Part shown: positions 12,951-25,200 of the stretch, in pieces
How the letters are laid out: every line of letters begins with the position of its first letter
Numbering within the stretch: the first letter of the stretch is position 1
DNA from: Setophaga petechia
Taxonomy: Eukaryota > Chordata > Aves > Passeriformes > Parulidae
Direction of reading: 5' to 3'
Length of the DNA stretch: 64,000 bases
Assembly: GCA_024362935.1 (NCBI GenBank)
Contig: JANCRA010000030.1
Location: 4,056,596 to 4,120,595, forward strand
Notes under the pieces: model-generated
What the model was told of the DNA's origin: nothing
The model's database searches: none
Seen by the model: only the letters and a program-made list of their open reading frames with translations
Position numbers and translations under genes: made by a program

Positions 12951-13465
12951 TCCTTGATTTGCTTTGCTTGTCCACGTGGCTTTTGCTCCCACCAGAATGT
13001 CAGGAAGTGTCACAGACATCTTTTTATGAAAAATCCTTTCCTTAGGATTTTTCCTCCTGAGAAGCTGAGAGGCCTCAGGAACAAAATGTAAACAATGATT
13101 ATCTGCTGCTGTGGAATGCAACAGGTGCATCTGGGATTGGTCTCATGTTGGTTGTTTCTAATTAATGGCCAATCACAGTCAGCTGGCTCAGGCTCTCTGT
13201 CCGAGCCACAAACCTTTGTTATCATTCCTTTCTATTATTAGCCAGCCTTCTGATGAAACCTTTTCTTCTATTCTTTTAGTATAGCTTTAATGCAATATAT
13301 ATCATAAAATTATAAATCATCCTTCTGAAACATGGAGTCAGATCCTCATCTCTTCCCTCATCCAAGAACCCCTGTGAACACCATCACAAGGAAGGTTTTT
13401 TTTTTTTTTCCTTAATCATACTCCAGGATATTTTAAGATTGCTTGAGAAATGCTGAAAAAGCAGC
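12945..13465 (+). repeat. Local duplicate, copy 2, split by LTR
   Basis: This is the second copy of the sequence at 11803-11940. It runs from GGAATTAATT through CCCACCAGAATGTCAGGAAG at 13007, is interrupted by a 381-bp LTR, and resumes at 13389 with AGGAAGG, a T-run, CTTAATCATACTCCAGGA and AAGATTGCTTGAGAAATGCT. Comparing the two copies shows that AGGAAG was present once before insertion and is now present on both sides. Confidence 0.8.
13008..13388 (+). mobile_element. Solo LTR, family B, copy 1
   Basis: A 381-bp LTR starts TGTCACAGACATC and ends GTGAACACCATCACA. It is flanked by a perfect 6-bp target-site duplication AGGAAG (13002-13007 and 13389-13394), which is the length typical of ERVK-type integration. 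It contains a consensus CCAAT box in GGCCAATCA (13168-13176) and an AT-rich stretch near 13300 where TATA and polyadenylation signals lie in the sister copies; here AATAAA is degraded. There is no internal retroviral sequence, so it is a solo LTR left by recombination. Two sister copies on the same strand are at 38619 and 48005. Confidence 0.93.
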
Positions 13466-16400
13466 ATTTGGACTGTTAAACTGTGTGTATCCCAACCACA
13501 AGGGAGATTCCTCCCTTTTCCCCTGCCAGCCCTCTCCCCCATCCTGCACAGGGCTGTGGGTGAGCAGGGCTGAGCTGGGGTTGAACCACAACATCCAGTT
13601 AGGAGCCGATTGACTTAAATTATCTGCAATCAGGTAACTCATTTTCTCATTTAAGTAATTTGCTTTCATTATATTAATAAAGTCAATGAAAATGCACCTG
13701 AAGGGAAATACATGCAGGAGCGGATTCAAACCCCAGAATCACTTACAAAACTTGGTATGACATTTTTGTACAGGACCCGGCCCAAAAGGGTTGATTCCTT
13801 GATTAGAGCTGCCTAAAATCTTTCTCTTACTTTTGAATTTTAATCCTCATCTCTCCAGACAGCTGATTTTTCTCCTATTCACTGTCTTTAAATCCAATCT
13901 AATTCCAGAATACATCAACCCCCAGGGTAGGTTTTCCTGAAACCCAGCTGAATACATTTTCTTCCGTTGGCAATTTCCTCCCCTTTTTCCCATTCCTATT
14001 TGCTTAAAAATAAACAGTATCTTTTCTGTAATTCCAGACAGAACACAGGGCTCTTGCCCTGTTACACTGCAGCTGAATTCTAAGTATACAATTATACAGG
14101 GAGGATCTTTAGATAAACCAGCTTGAGGACTTTTGAACATTAAACTCAAATCAGATAACGGCTTTCATCCTGTGCACTGCATTACACAGGGTGCAACTAA
14201 GTGGAAGGCTCAGGGAAAAAAAAAATATACCTTCCATGAGTATAAAGATGTCAAGGTAACAAAAAGAAGCAGATGCAAAATCCTTCCAAATACAAGAGGA
14301 GTGGAAAAGATGAAACAGAGAAACAGCACTGCTTGTTACCAACAGCTTGTTGGAATCTCAGGGATGGTCTGGCAGAGTCTATACCTGCCTTTTCATGTGC
14401 TGCTGAGGGCTAAAAAGAAAAAAAAATATAAAAGACCAAATATTCTGGGTGAATGTTGAGTCCCAGATCAAACCACTAATAGAGTATTCTGTGTAAAACA
14501 AGCGAGGTAATTATCCCACTCAGCTGTGCTCTGGTAGGGCCTTAATTGGGAGAAAGTGTTCAGTTTGGGTTCAGTGCTTTATTATACACATATATATTAA
14601 AAACATAAAAGAAGATCAAAATGGGGTGGGGGAACAGAGAAGCAGCTCATAGGAGCTCGTATGTAAAAAGGTTTAGGCAACTAATGTTGATGAGGGGAGC
14701 CTAAGGACACTTGAAGTAAAACCCTGAGCAGAAAAAATTATTATACACACATCGATTTTGAAATGCAGAGGTGAGGCAGAGCACTTGTTCTCCTGGGAAT
14801 GACATTTAGCCCAGGGAAAAGCAAGCAGCACACATCCTGTGCATCAGATAAAGATCTGTGAAGTCTTCTGACCATGTAGGGCACATGTAGCCTTTTTGCT
14901 GGCCGTTTGTATTGACAGCACAGAGAAAACCCCATCACTTTGTGTCAAGATGGGCCCTCTTTACTCAGGTTTTGCTGCTGCTGCCTTTAGACTCAAGGGC
15001 TTTGAGCCCCATCGAGTGTGTGGTGAAGCCTGTGCCAGGCAGAAATCAGCAATGGCCTCCTCAAAAGTGCTTCAAAATGCATTCTCTAAGAGCTGCCTGC
15101 TCTTCTTCCCCACGAGGACCATGCAGGGTGTGAACTTTCAGCTGGCTCTCTGGAGATAGCATAAATCCATTCAGGCAAAGGAATGCATTCTCTAAGTCAG
15201 TTCAGGAAAGATTTGTGGCAATAATTTCATAAGTGTCTGAATAAACCAGAGCTGTCTGTAGCCTGGGATTGCACAAATCCAGGTGAGATATATCCTCCTC
15301 ACTCCTAACAAACACTTAGGAGAAGCATTTTGACTTCACAGCATCCTCTGGATAACAGGTTTTCCTGAAGGCAGATAAGGCACTGAGTGTTTCTGCAGCA
15401 CAGGGAAAGCAGTTCTCAGTAATCTCAATGGCTTGCCCAAAACTCTTCCCAAAGCTAACTCTTCATCTTAAATTCCCATTATTTTCAACTTTCACCTCTA
15501 TCTCTGCAATTCCCAACAATATCTTGTTCATCAATGGTACTGATCTCTCAAGCCACCCCATGGAGATTCATTCTTTTGGGGCTTTAACCCTCACTGAGAA
15601 GTGAAAAAGTCTTAGAAACGTCCCACAAATTACTTAGAAAAACCCCATATGCTTCTGGAAAATTTTGTGTTCAACATGTAAATTTATGAGCAGCAGATAT
15701 CCCTGGAGGCTTCTGCCCATGGTGAATGCCCATGGTGCAGACCTCTCCAACTCACCAGGCACCAAAGCAAGTGCCAGGGTGGCTGAAGATCATCTCCTCC
15801 CAAGATTGTCTCATCTCATCCTTGAAGGTTCAGATGAAGTGTGCTTGTGATGGGAGATATTCCTCTCAGCTGCTTCCAAAGGGAGCCAGGACAACCAAGG
15901 AGGATGGAGATGCCCATACTGAGGAAAGCCAGGGCAGGTGAAGTCCTGGTTCCTGCTGATTCACCCAAAGGAAGTTGTTTGCCCTCTCTTCTCCCCTTCC
16001 CTGCTCTCTTTTGAGCTGAGTTTTCTATGCACAGTCTCTCTAAAGATGACCTTTGCCTCCTGGGTGGCCATTGTAATCCACAATCCCAGCAATTTGGATA
16101 TTGCAGACAGGGGTTCAGTCACCCTTATTTCTCATTTACTGGTATTTCACAGTTAAAACCTTAAGAAACAGAATATACCTGGGTCTGTCCTCACATTGTG
16201 AGTGGGAATTAACAGGAGCAGAGCCACTTTATTGTAGTAATAACATTTCTTATAACATCTCCCATTTCCCACTGTCTTTACAATGTAAGATGACCTCTCC
16301 AAGAAAGATGAAAATAACTGTAATTACATCTGTGAAAACCCCAAAAACCTAGAGGAGGGTGGAAATTTATTTGCCACATGTTGTGTGGAATAACTTTGGG

Positions 16401-19400
16401 AACACAATACCAGTTCCCTAAGGAATGGTGAATTGAGGGACTTACAGGTAATCTGTTTTTTTCACTACAGCACCTGGTAGCCCTGGCACTGCATGGGATC
16501 TGAATTTTCTCCAATCAATGTCATCATTGAAGCAAAAACCCCATTCCCTACATGTCAGTCTCTCATTTGTGGCAGGAGCATCCTGTCCCACCCCCATCTT
16601 GACCCCAACCCCATTTTGTGTGTTGCCATTTTGTTGAGGAAAAAGAGAGGCAGAGGAAAAGAAGGTGATCCCCCTAAAGAATGGCAAAATGGAGCCTGAA
16701 ATCCAGGTTTGCCAGTCTGCCACACTGCTTTCCATCACACTTCTAAATAGTTAAAACTGTTTCTGCATTCTCCTCAAAGTCAAGCTCTCCTGCTGTTCTT
16801 TGTGGATGGCCCTCCCAATCAATTATGTCAGAACAATCACCAGTATGGTGTAATAATGTATAATTTTTCATCTAAATTAAAATGTACTTAGGAGACCTTA
16901 ATTTCCCACACATTTCATTGCATTCATCAGAAATACAGCAGGAAAAAAAAATCCCTCTGAGCAAACACTGTGAGTTGTTTACAAATGCCTCGAGCGCAGT
17001 AAGACACGGATTGTTGTTCCATAGACCCTCCTCTTCCCACCACACAGGAGATTTTCCAGGCAAGCTCCAGAGAAGGAGATAGTGGGGTAGTAGGGCCAGC
17101 TCTGATCTTTAAGGAAAACAATTTGTGCAAGGAGATGGTGCTCCATTTAGCAATCTTGTGGTGTGCTGTAAAGCAGTAATTGCCATCTACCCAGAGACGT
17201 TCCCATTGCACGTCTCTCTTAGTGAATGAAACTGCAAATTAATTACTATCTTGTGTATGCATCAAAGACCAGTGCTGTGCACAGAAAACAGCCAGGGTGG
17301 AAATCAGGCCATATTTATTTCAGGCAAGCTGTTAAAATATAGGTGAAAATCGTAATAGGCTCAAAAGCAGTTTAGAGAAAGCAGGGCAATTCTGCAACCT
17401 CACCAATAAATCTTAACTGACTCAGGTATTTTCTTATCAAACTCATTACAAAGCTGTTTGGATATGGAAAGACACAGGTGTGTTGTGTATTAATAGAATG
17501 TGGGTTTTGAATTAATGAATAACACAGCACTCCCAGAGTCAGAACCATGAGCAAAAGCCTCTTTGAGAGTAGCTCATAGCTTTTAAATATATTTTTCCAA
17601 CACAACTGTAGGTTACCTATTAATCCTACCACCCAACCAAAAATGGGTAATTTGTTGCTGTCTTGGGCAAACAGTGAACCCTCCTGTCCCACATTCTGCT
17701 GCCTCCTCCCCAAAACTCTCTGCTTTCCCCTGCCTCCACTTCTGATTTTGCACACCTTGTGTAAAAATGTGGGTTACCTGGGTTGTGCCTTCTCAGGAAA
17801 TCTCTTTGCAAGCTTGATATTTTTAGGAAGACACAAGTTATCTCAAGTGCAAGTGATAGTCCTAAAATACTGCGCTGTAACCCTACAAAGAAGGCTGCCA
17901 TATATCATGGTTTTCTTGGAGATGACATAGTTTCTGTTCCAAAAGGGATTTTTGAGCAGTTCATATATTTTTTCAAATACTGGCAAGCCATAGAGCCCAG
18001 ACACCTACAGTCAGGTTTTGCTCACTCAGGAACCCCACCCACAGCCAGCATGAAGTTATTGCTGTCATTTTTTCAATCTACTTCTCTCTATAAATGACTC
18101 AACAGTGCCAGTGTGGGTTTACAGCAAGACAATATCACTGTAAATGCTTTGTCCAAAAGATACAGGGGGAAAAATTGCATTACAGCTCAAGAAATCAATT
18201 AGGTGGTGAATGGGCGTGTAGCAATTTCAATTCCCTCTCACACAACTCCATAATGCAGGGAATGCTTTGATTCTAAAACCAGTGAAGTGGCTGCATATTT
18301 CAATCCTCAGTTGCGTAGGAAAATAAGACCAAATAAGATATTAACATTTTTTTTCACTCATACAGGGAAAAAATCAGCTTTTGCTTTCACCTTTGAATAT
18401 GAATAGGGAAAAAAATGGAAGGAAATTTGAGAATCTTCAACTCCCCCTGCTGTATTAGTAGGACAAACTATACAATCACACTGCTCAGTGGTGTAAGGAG
18501 GCAATTGGCCATGTGGGGCTTAAAAACTCTAATTTTTCTTACAATAGTTTCTAGCATCCTCACTGGACATGGGTTTCTTTTCAAATGCATCTGATATGGA
18601 TGGTACTTTTCACAAAAAATAGACCAAAAAAAAAAATCCCAAAGAAAGAAGCTGTAGGAGGGAAGAAAGAAAGAGGCAAAGAGTAAATGCAACTTGCTTA
18701 AGGTCACATTGCAAGGGCAGGAGTGGAAACCATTTCTTCTGAGTCCTGCTCTTCTCACTGGACAACACTGCCATGCAGCAAAACCTGCATAGGGCAGAAG
18801 AGCAGGGGAAAATCAGAATTGCTTTGCCCATTTACATCTTCATGTCCCTCTTTCCAGGGCTTTATTGGAATTATACTAATGTATTTTTAAAAAAGAAGGA
18901 AAACAGAAGGGAAAAACTCACAGTGTATTTGAGAGGAGACATGAACCATTCTTTCTCTGTTCCACCTGAAATATTTATTTGTACATATTGACAATGAGCA
19001 TTTACAGCCCTTTTTTGAGAAATATCACCCTGAGCTGCCTAAACCACTGTAATTGACAGTGAGGTAGAGTGGCAGAGATTTCCTCTGGAAGCCACTTGGA
19101 ATCCTTCTCCAGCAGTGCTTTGCAGATCTCTTTTCCACAGAGAATAAAAATATTGCTTTTATCCTCTCCTCCAGGAGAAAGGAATAGGGAAAAAAGAGAA
19201 TATTTTCAGGCTGATGACTGTCGTTTTGCCCACCCTTTCCAAAGCAGTGCAGTCCTGGGTGATGATGAGACAGTTCCTTGGGATGGATGAGCTGTGCCCT
19301 GGCTGCATGGGAATGGAGAGGTCTGGGCAGAGCAAAGGGAGGGTGGGGATTTGCTGTCAGGGTTGATGTGGTGTGGGGATCCTTCCTGCCTGCTGATGAC

Positions 19401-20021
19401 TGTGCTTGAGCTGAAGCCTTCCTGCACTAAAACTTCCTTAGATGAGAGCCCAAACCTGGCTGGATAGCACAGCTCTATCCATTGATGAGCATCCCTCCCT
19501 ACAGACACAGACATGGGCCACAAAATCCTCCTTTATCCTCTTCTTTTCACTCCCAGCTCCATGTCACAAGCACAGAACCCAGGCCTTGCAGGGAAGCAGC
19601 CTCCAAAAGAATTAATGATTTTATTTTCAGCTTTGAATAACGGCTGTGACTCTGAGTCATTTCAGCCACAGGTGGCACCTGCTCTGAGTGGTGTTAACAG
19701 CTGTAGGGGCACAGGAGAACATTTCATAGTGGAGGGAAAAGGGAAGGAAATCCCTTTACACTGCCAGCACAGACCAGGCAATGGCCTTTGCTTAGGCAGA
19801 TCATAATCATAATCATTACCTTTTATGATGAAGTACTTCAGCGTTATGGGGCACAGATACTTTTTTGAAGTGGTTACTAACACATTAAAGAAGGAATTAA
19901 GAGCCAGGCAGCATTTGATAAATGGCTGTTTGGGGTAGAGCTCAGACCATAAAATCTGCTTGTGATAACAAGGCTCCAGGCCCTGGAGGACAGGCTCCTC
20001 CCTGCATTTGAAGCAGTGCTG
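13466..20021. other. Long unique-looking noncoding stretch
   Basis: About 6.5 kb with no repeat or gene I recognise. Open frames reach 127 codons (17372-17755, minus strand) but show no domain, no codon pattern I can read as coding, and no clear splice context. Homopolymer A/T runs and a few purine-rich patches are all that stand out. Being free of repeats over this length is compatible with constrained or simply older DNA. Confidence 0.5.
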
Positions 20022-20125
20022 AGGATGATTGTGGGGACAAGGCTATTATCATCCTCTCAATGTCATTCCACCCGCTCAGGATGACTGGACAGACAAGGCT
20101 CTGAACCTTTCAATGGCATTACAGC
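20022..20125 (+). repeat. Diverged ~56-bp tandem doublet
   Basis: AGGATGATTGTGGGGACAAGG ... TCTCAATGTCATTCCA is followed by a related unit AGGATGACTGGACAGACAAGG ... TTTCAATGGCATTACAG. The units are about 56 bp apart. This sits at the left edge of the larger tandem-repeat block. Confidence 0.6.
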
Positions 20126-20359
20126 CATTCCTCCTGAGGAAATATCCATGGGGACCATGATCCAGGCAAGCAGCTCTGCCTGGGGGTGGCTGTAGGATGG
20201 GACCCCAAGCAAATTTACAGACCTCATGCAAAACAAACCTCCTCTGTGCAGGATGAGGTCTGAGCATGTCCATGTGAAGGTGTAAGAAGGTGTATCCTTC
20301 ACTTTTGGCTTCTCTCTCAATCTCCAAGAAGGGACAAGGCGCTGAAACTGAGCACAAGG

Positions 20360-20480
20360 CATTAGAGGTGGGACACACACCGGATGCCTCCCAGACACAA
20401 ACAGCATCCACCACAAAGTAGGGCTGCTCTGAGGGACAGAAGCACCTCCTGAACACTGACACCAGGCAGGAACCTACAGT
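20360..20480 (+). repeat. Possible degenerate unit of 191-bp array
   Basis: GATGCCTCCCAGACACAAAC and nearby GAAACTGAGCACAAGGC resemble the central part of the 190/191-bp unit that follows, suggesting that a decayed unit lies at the left edge of the array. The match is partial. Confidence 0.4.
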
Positions 20481-21330
20481 GGTGACTTTTGTTTCCCAGG
20501 GAAAAGAGTCGGCGTTGGTGTTCAGAGGCCTGTGGCCCAGAGTGGCCAGCTGCCTGCAGAAATTCCACATTGCACAGGATGCATCCCAGACACAAGCTGG
20601 AACCACAGGAAACGTGGTCTACTATGACAGTGCCCAGTGGCTCCTGCAATCTGCCATCAGGACCCTGGGTTGTTTAGTCTTGTTTCCCAGGGAAAACAGC
20701 AAGTGTTGGTGTTCGGGGGCCTGTGGCCTGTAGCAGCCGGGAGTTTCCTGAAATTCCACATTGCGCAAGAATCCTCCCAGACCCAAGGTGGCACCACTGC
20801 CAACTCGGGATGGTTTGACAGTGCCAAGTGGCTGCTGCAATCTGCCATCAGAGACCTGGGTTGGTGAGTTTTGTTTGCCAGGGAAAAGGGCCAGCGTTGG
20901 TGTTCGGGGGCCTGTGGCCTGGAGGGGCGGGCTGGCTGCTGAAATTCTGCATTGCGCAGATGCCTCCCAGACCCAAGCTGGCACCACGTGCAGCTTGGGC
21001 AGGTTTGATGGTGCCAAGTGGCTCCTGCAATCTGCCATCAGGAACCTGAACTGGTGAGTTTGGTTTCCCAGGAGAAAGGGCCGGCGTTGGTCTTTGCGGG
21101 CCTCTGCTCGGGATCAGCCAGCTGGCTCCTGAAATTCCACATTGCACAAGATGCTTCCCAGATCCAAGGTGGCACCAGTGCCACCTCAGGCTGGTTTGAC
21201 AGTGCCAAGTGGCTCTTGCAATCTGCCATCAGGAACCTGGACTGGTGAGTTTTTTGTGCCAAGGAAAAATGCTGTCACTGGTGTTCAGGGTCCTGTGGTG
21301 GTGAGTTGCTGGCTGTTTGCTGGGGTTCTG
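20481..21330 (+). repeat. 190/191-bp tandem repeat array, about 4.5 copies
   Basis: Four full units follow one another: 20481-20671, 20672-20862, 20863-21052 and 21053-21243, then a partial, decayed fifth to about 21330. The block AATCTGCCATCAG recurs at 20648, 20839, 21029 and 21220, giving spacings of 191, 190 and 191. Shared blocks per unit are TTTGTTTCCCAGGGAAAA, GTTGGTGTTCGGGGGCCTGT, GAAATTCCACATTGC, CCCAGACCCAAGGTGGCACC and GTGCCAAGTGGCTCCTGCA. The units are GC-richer than the surroundings and differ from each other by very roughly a fifth. The period is not a multiple of three, so the open frames seen on both strands are not evidence of coding. The period equals the monomer length known for a zebra finch satellite, Tgut191A, but I cannot confirm relatedness. 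Confidence 0.92.
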
Positions 21331-21512
21331 AAATCCAGATCACCCCTGCCCCATCCCTCACTTCCCCCACTGCCCAGCGGTGACTCCCTGCAGCAGCACA
21401 TGGGATCCTGAGGCTGAGGGGCCAAGACAGTGGGGCTTGACAGGTGGAGAGCTGGCACTGAGATTTAGGGATGTGAAGGACACAGGGTACCAGGTAGGGT
21501 TAGGGTACAGGT
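21331..21512. other. Spacer in tandem-repeat block
   Basis: GC-moderate DNA between two tandem arrays. It contains GTAGGGTTAGGGTA near 21493-21506, which holds one exact TTAGGG with a neighbouring TAGGG. Confidence 0.5.
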
Positions 21513-21625
21513 GCAATCCTAATGGTGGGACAGCCCAAGAACCCTCCCAGCAGGTGTAAGCAATTACCCTAATGATGGGACAGCCCTAGAACCCTCCCAG
21601 CAGGTGCAGGCAGTTACCCCAATTA
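21513..21625 (+). repeat. ~50-bp tandem doublet
   Basis: Unit 1 (21513-21560) and unit 2 (21561-21610) share CCTAATGGTGGGACAGCCC / CCTAATGATGGGACAGCCC and AGAACCCTCCCAGCAGGTG. A third unit starts with CAGTTACCCC and decays. Few mismatches separate the first two units. Confidence 0.9.
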
Positions 21626-21680
21626 GAAGGTAGAGATGATGTTTGGAGGCCACAGAGATACAGGTAGGAGTTGAACAGTC

Positions 21681-22212
21681 TTTTAGGGGGGTTTTTGACT
21701 TTTTTTCAGGGATTTTTAAGGATGTTTTAGGGGGGTTTTTTGCAGGAGTTTTTTAGAAATTCTCTGTGAATGTTTAGGATACCTTTAGGACTTTTTCAGG
21801 GCTTTTAAAAGAATTTTTGGGGTGTTTTAAGGGCTATCTTACTACTAATTGGAATTGTTAGGGGTGTTTTGGGGTATTCTTGGGGCTTTTTTAGGACTAC
21901 TTAAAAGTTTTTAGGGCTTTTTGAGGAGTATTGAGGGTATATGGAGACTTTTTTTAGGGCTAGGGTATTTCTAGGGTTTTTGAGGGAATTTCTTACGTTT
22001 GTTTTTTTAGGGTCTTATCAGGGCATTTTAAGGACGTTTGGGGTAGTTTTAGAGCTCTTTTATGACTATTTAGGGATTTTTAAAGGTTTTTCTGGATTTT
22101 TAGGACTGTTTTAGGGATTTTTTTAAAGTAGGGTAATTTTAGTACATTTTAAGGATATTTTGAGGCTATTTTTAGGTTTTCGTGGGGTTTTAAGACACTT
22201 TGAAAGTTAGGG
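21681..22212 (+). repeat. Degenerate TTTTAGGG-like minisatellite
   Basis: About 530 bp in which short motifs such as TTTTAGGG, TTTAGGA, TTTTTAGGGC, TTTAGGGATTTTT recur irregularly. The + strand is almost free of C in long stretches, with G runs and T runs alternating. The spacing between AGG motifs is variable (roughly 10 to 20 bp), so no single clean period can be stated. It recalls telomere-type sequence without being the vertebrate TTAGGG array. Confidence 0.75.
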
Positions 22213-25200
22213 CTGGTAAGTGCTCACATCTCCTCAGACAGAAGGGCTGATGAAATCAGAGCAGTTTCTGTTGTTTCTGGCTCCAAGGTTAATTTTATCA
22301 AAAGCAAAGCTCCTTTGACTGCTATCAGCAGAAAGGAAAGTAAAGCTCTTTTTATTACAGGGATATCAATAGAAGCATTTGTCTGACCTCCCTATCGCCT
22401 CTCCCCTCCCCACCCCCACTGGCTCCAAATTAGGGATGGGAGAGGAGTGCTGATAAAATAGGGCTAAGATAAAAATCTTAATATTGCAGAACCTGTGACA
22501 CAGAAAGTAGGAAGAACCACAAAAGCCCGGGTTTGACCTTCAAAGATGGCTCAGAATCAAAACCACAGGGCTTTATCTGATATTTTACCTATCCCAACCT
22601 CTGGAGCAGATGAAGCAAACCCATTTCCTAAGGAGTTTTAGTTTTTACAGGCAAATACAGCTCTAATATATTTCCTAGGAAATAGGGTACTGGAAACACG
22701 AGTAGTGATTCCTGATGGATTTTTACAGCTCCATCTCTGTCTGGGAAAAAATTAACCTGGATGTACAGACAAGAAAGCTGAGGTTAGAGGTCCCCATGCT
22801 GATCTCTACCCCTGCTTCAGAATTTTTTCCTTCATTTCCTTGCTCTCCTGCCATCATGATCTTCAGGTACAGGCAAAGGCAAGAGAAGACAAGGAAAAAC
22901 TGACTAGTTTTCCTGGTTCCTTACATATTCCTCGAAAAGCTGACCTTTAAAGCAAGTTTACTAACCTGTGGCTATATACACAAGGCTCCTGCCCAGAGAG
23001 GGGTGGCAGCATGTCGTGTGCTGAGGCACTGAAATGGCTCTGAGGAAATGCGGGTTCAATGGCATCGATCTCCTCTGTGATCTTAGAGAAATCATTTTGG
23101 GCCTGATATTCACTAACACTGAAGCATTTTAACATCATGGGAGAAATGAAAAGAGAGTGTAAATGTAATATATACCCACTTCATGGCCCGTTTATGCTGT
23201 CAGAGTAGTGGAAAGCAAATTTAGTGCAAATGAGAATCACACATTTTATCTTTCTGTGCCTCAGTTCTGCATCTGTAATATAGAAGTTAATAAAACTGAC
23301 TCCCTCTTACTCTAGCTTTTTTTTTTTTTTGGCTACATGTCAGCTCTGTTTGTTTGGCCTTTAAAATTTCAGTGCAAGAACTGCCCCTCACAACACCTTT
23401 GTGCAACCAAGTGCAAAAAACCAGCTTGAGTTGAGCTCTGGGTGCAGTGAGAGCCTGCTCATAACAAAGTCCTCTCAACCAACACAGGGGTTCCATTTAA
23501 ACTCAGGAGACCACTGACACAACAGAAACTCTGTGAGAAATCTTCATTCATTCTTTCATTTTTTCCCTTTTCCAGGGTTTTTTTGACCGTTCCAGGATCT
23601 AAGGGAGACATCTGAAGCTGAAGAAAGGAAGCGACTTGTTCACAGGTTGACACCCTGCCAGCAATCGTTACAAACCCTGAAATTGGTATTTTCACCCTCA
23701 TTTGGATGATCAGGTGTAAATATAAATTTTAATTATTTACATAATTAAGTCAGTAATTTGCTGCCCATCAGAAACATTTGACGATATTTTGGTGCCATCT
23801 GTTTCCTAATTGAACTTAATCTCTAAAAGATGTTACAAAAATATCCACTAAATAATAATGATAAACACAAAACAATTCCCTTCTCTCCCCCTCTCCCCCC
23901 TTCCATAATTACTGCTATTTTCAATCATTTCCTAGGGAAAAATAGGCTGGAGTTCAGATGTGCCAAGGTCTTGTGGGTAGATGAGCACTGAAACAATAAT
24001 AAAATGTTTAGAAGGACTGGTGAAGCTCAGATGGAGGATAAGCAAGGCTTGACTGCAGGGATAGAGGTGGAAATAATTAAAAACTCAAACCAGAATGTGT
24101 CCCAAGACCTCTGAAAGTCCAGAGCTTGTGATGGTCCCCAGACTTTCAGGCATATCAAAGATCTGCTAAAGCTCCAAGCTCATGTGTGTTAAAAGGAATT
24201 AGGAGAATGCAACAACTGGCACAGGCCTGAAAAGACAACATAAAATAAGAAGAAAATGTTTGGCCGTAAGAACTGCATCTGTGCAGCAGAACCAGTAATT
24301 TTCCAAAGGCAAATTGTGCTTTTAGAGGTTTATGTCACTGTCCAGCAGCATTTTGGGCATTCAGATACTAAACTCAAAAATGCTGAAACTGACTTGGTCT
24401 GTGAAAATCAGCTGGAATATTCAAGTTGCAAACAAGTATTAGGAAATTTGTCCCCACCTCTCCCTTGAGTACAGAGTGGAATTGTGCTGACTGCAACACC
24501 TACACCTTTGGCAAAGGAGTGCCTTGGTTTCTCTTGAATTAACATTTTCCAGGATCCCTTCAGGTTTTAACCACACTGACAACTTCTGTAGCTGAGCACT
24601 GGGTTGCAAAACAATTAGAACACATTCACTTTTTAAAATAATCAGTTTATGGAGCTTTAGAAAAGATGCAGCTCAGATCTGAAGCAAGTCTGGCTTCAAG
24701 ATTTTGGTCGGTAGTTACTTTCTCCCTCGCCTTGCAGGAACAGAACATTCTTGCTGATTTAGTTGTCAAAATCGAGGCTCATCTGATGGCTCCCAACAGA
24801 CCTCTATGAAATTGGTGTACTCAAATCAATTGGCTTTGCTGGAGTTGAAAGAACTGGCTGTCAACCACATATGGTGCCCATTTGTTCATGTGGATGGACT
24901 CCAGACATTGCACCAGAGCTGTTGAAGCCAGAGCTCCTCCTCGCAGGTGGCACAAGATTTCCATGGGAAAATCTTGCTGTCTTTTCCATGACCTCTGAAG
25001 TCTTGCTGTCTTTTCTTTGACCATTTTTATGGCAGGCAGGTGGAGAAGAGGAGAGATGCAGCTTATTGAGGGAAAGCCTAAAACTCTGTATGTGAATGTG
25101 AGCCAGCTATGTGGAACTTCTGTTGGTATATTCTAAATGCACTTTAGTTATGATGGACTATAGGAAAGATCAATATTTTTGTCTCGTGTGACAAAAAAAA

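Noticed and set aside
13008..13388. Complete provirus at the family-B LTRs
   Set aside because: Each copy is a single LTR; two have matching 6-bp duplications immediately outside, so nothing internal remains.
20076..21262. Frames of up to 176 codons on both strands, with recurring words such as AMWNF and LLQSAI
   Set aside because: They lie in or beside the 190/191-bp tandem array. The period is not a multiple of three, the similarity follows DNA repetition on both strands, and no known domain is seen.
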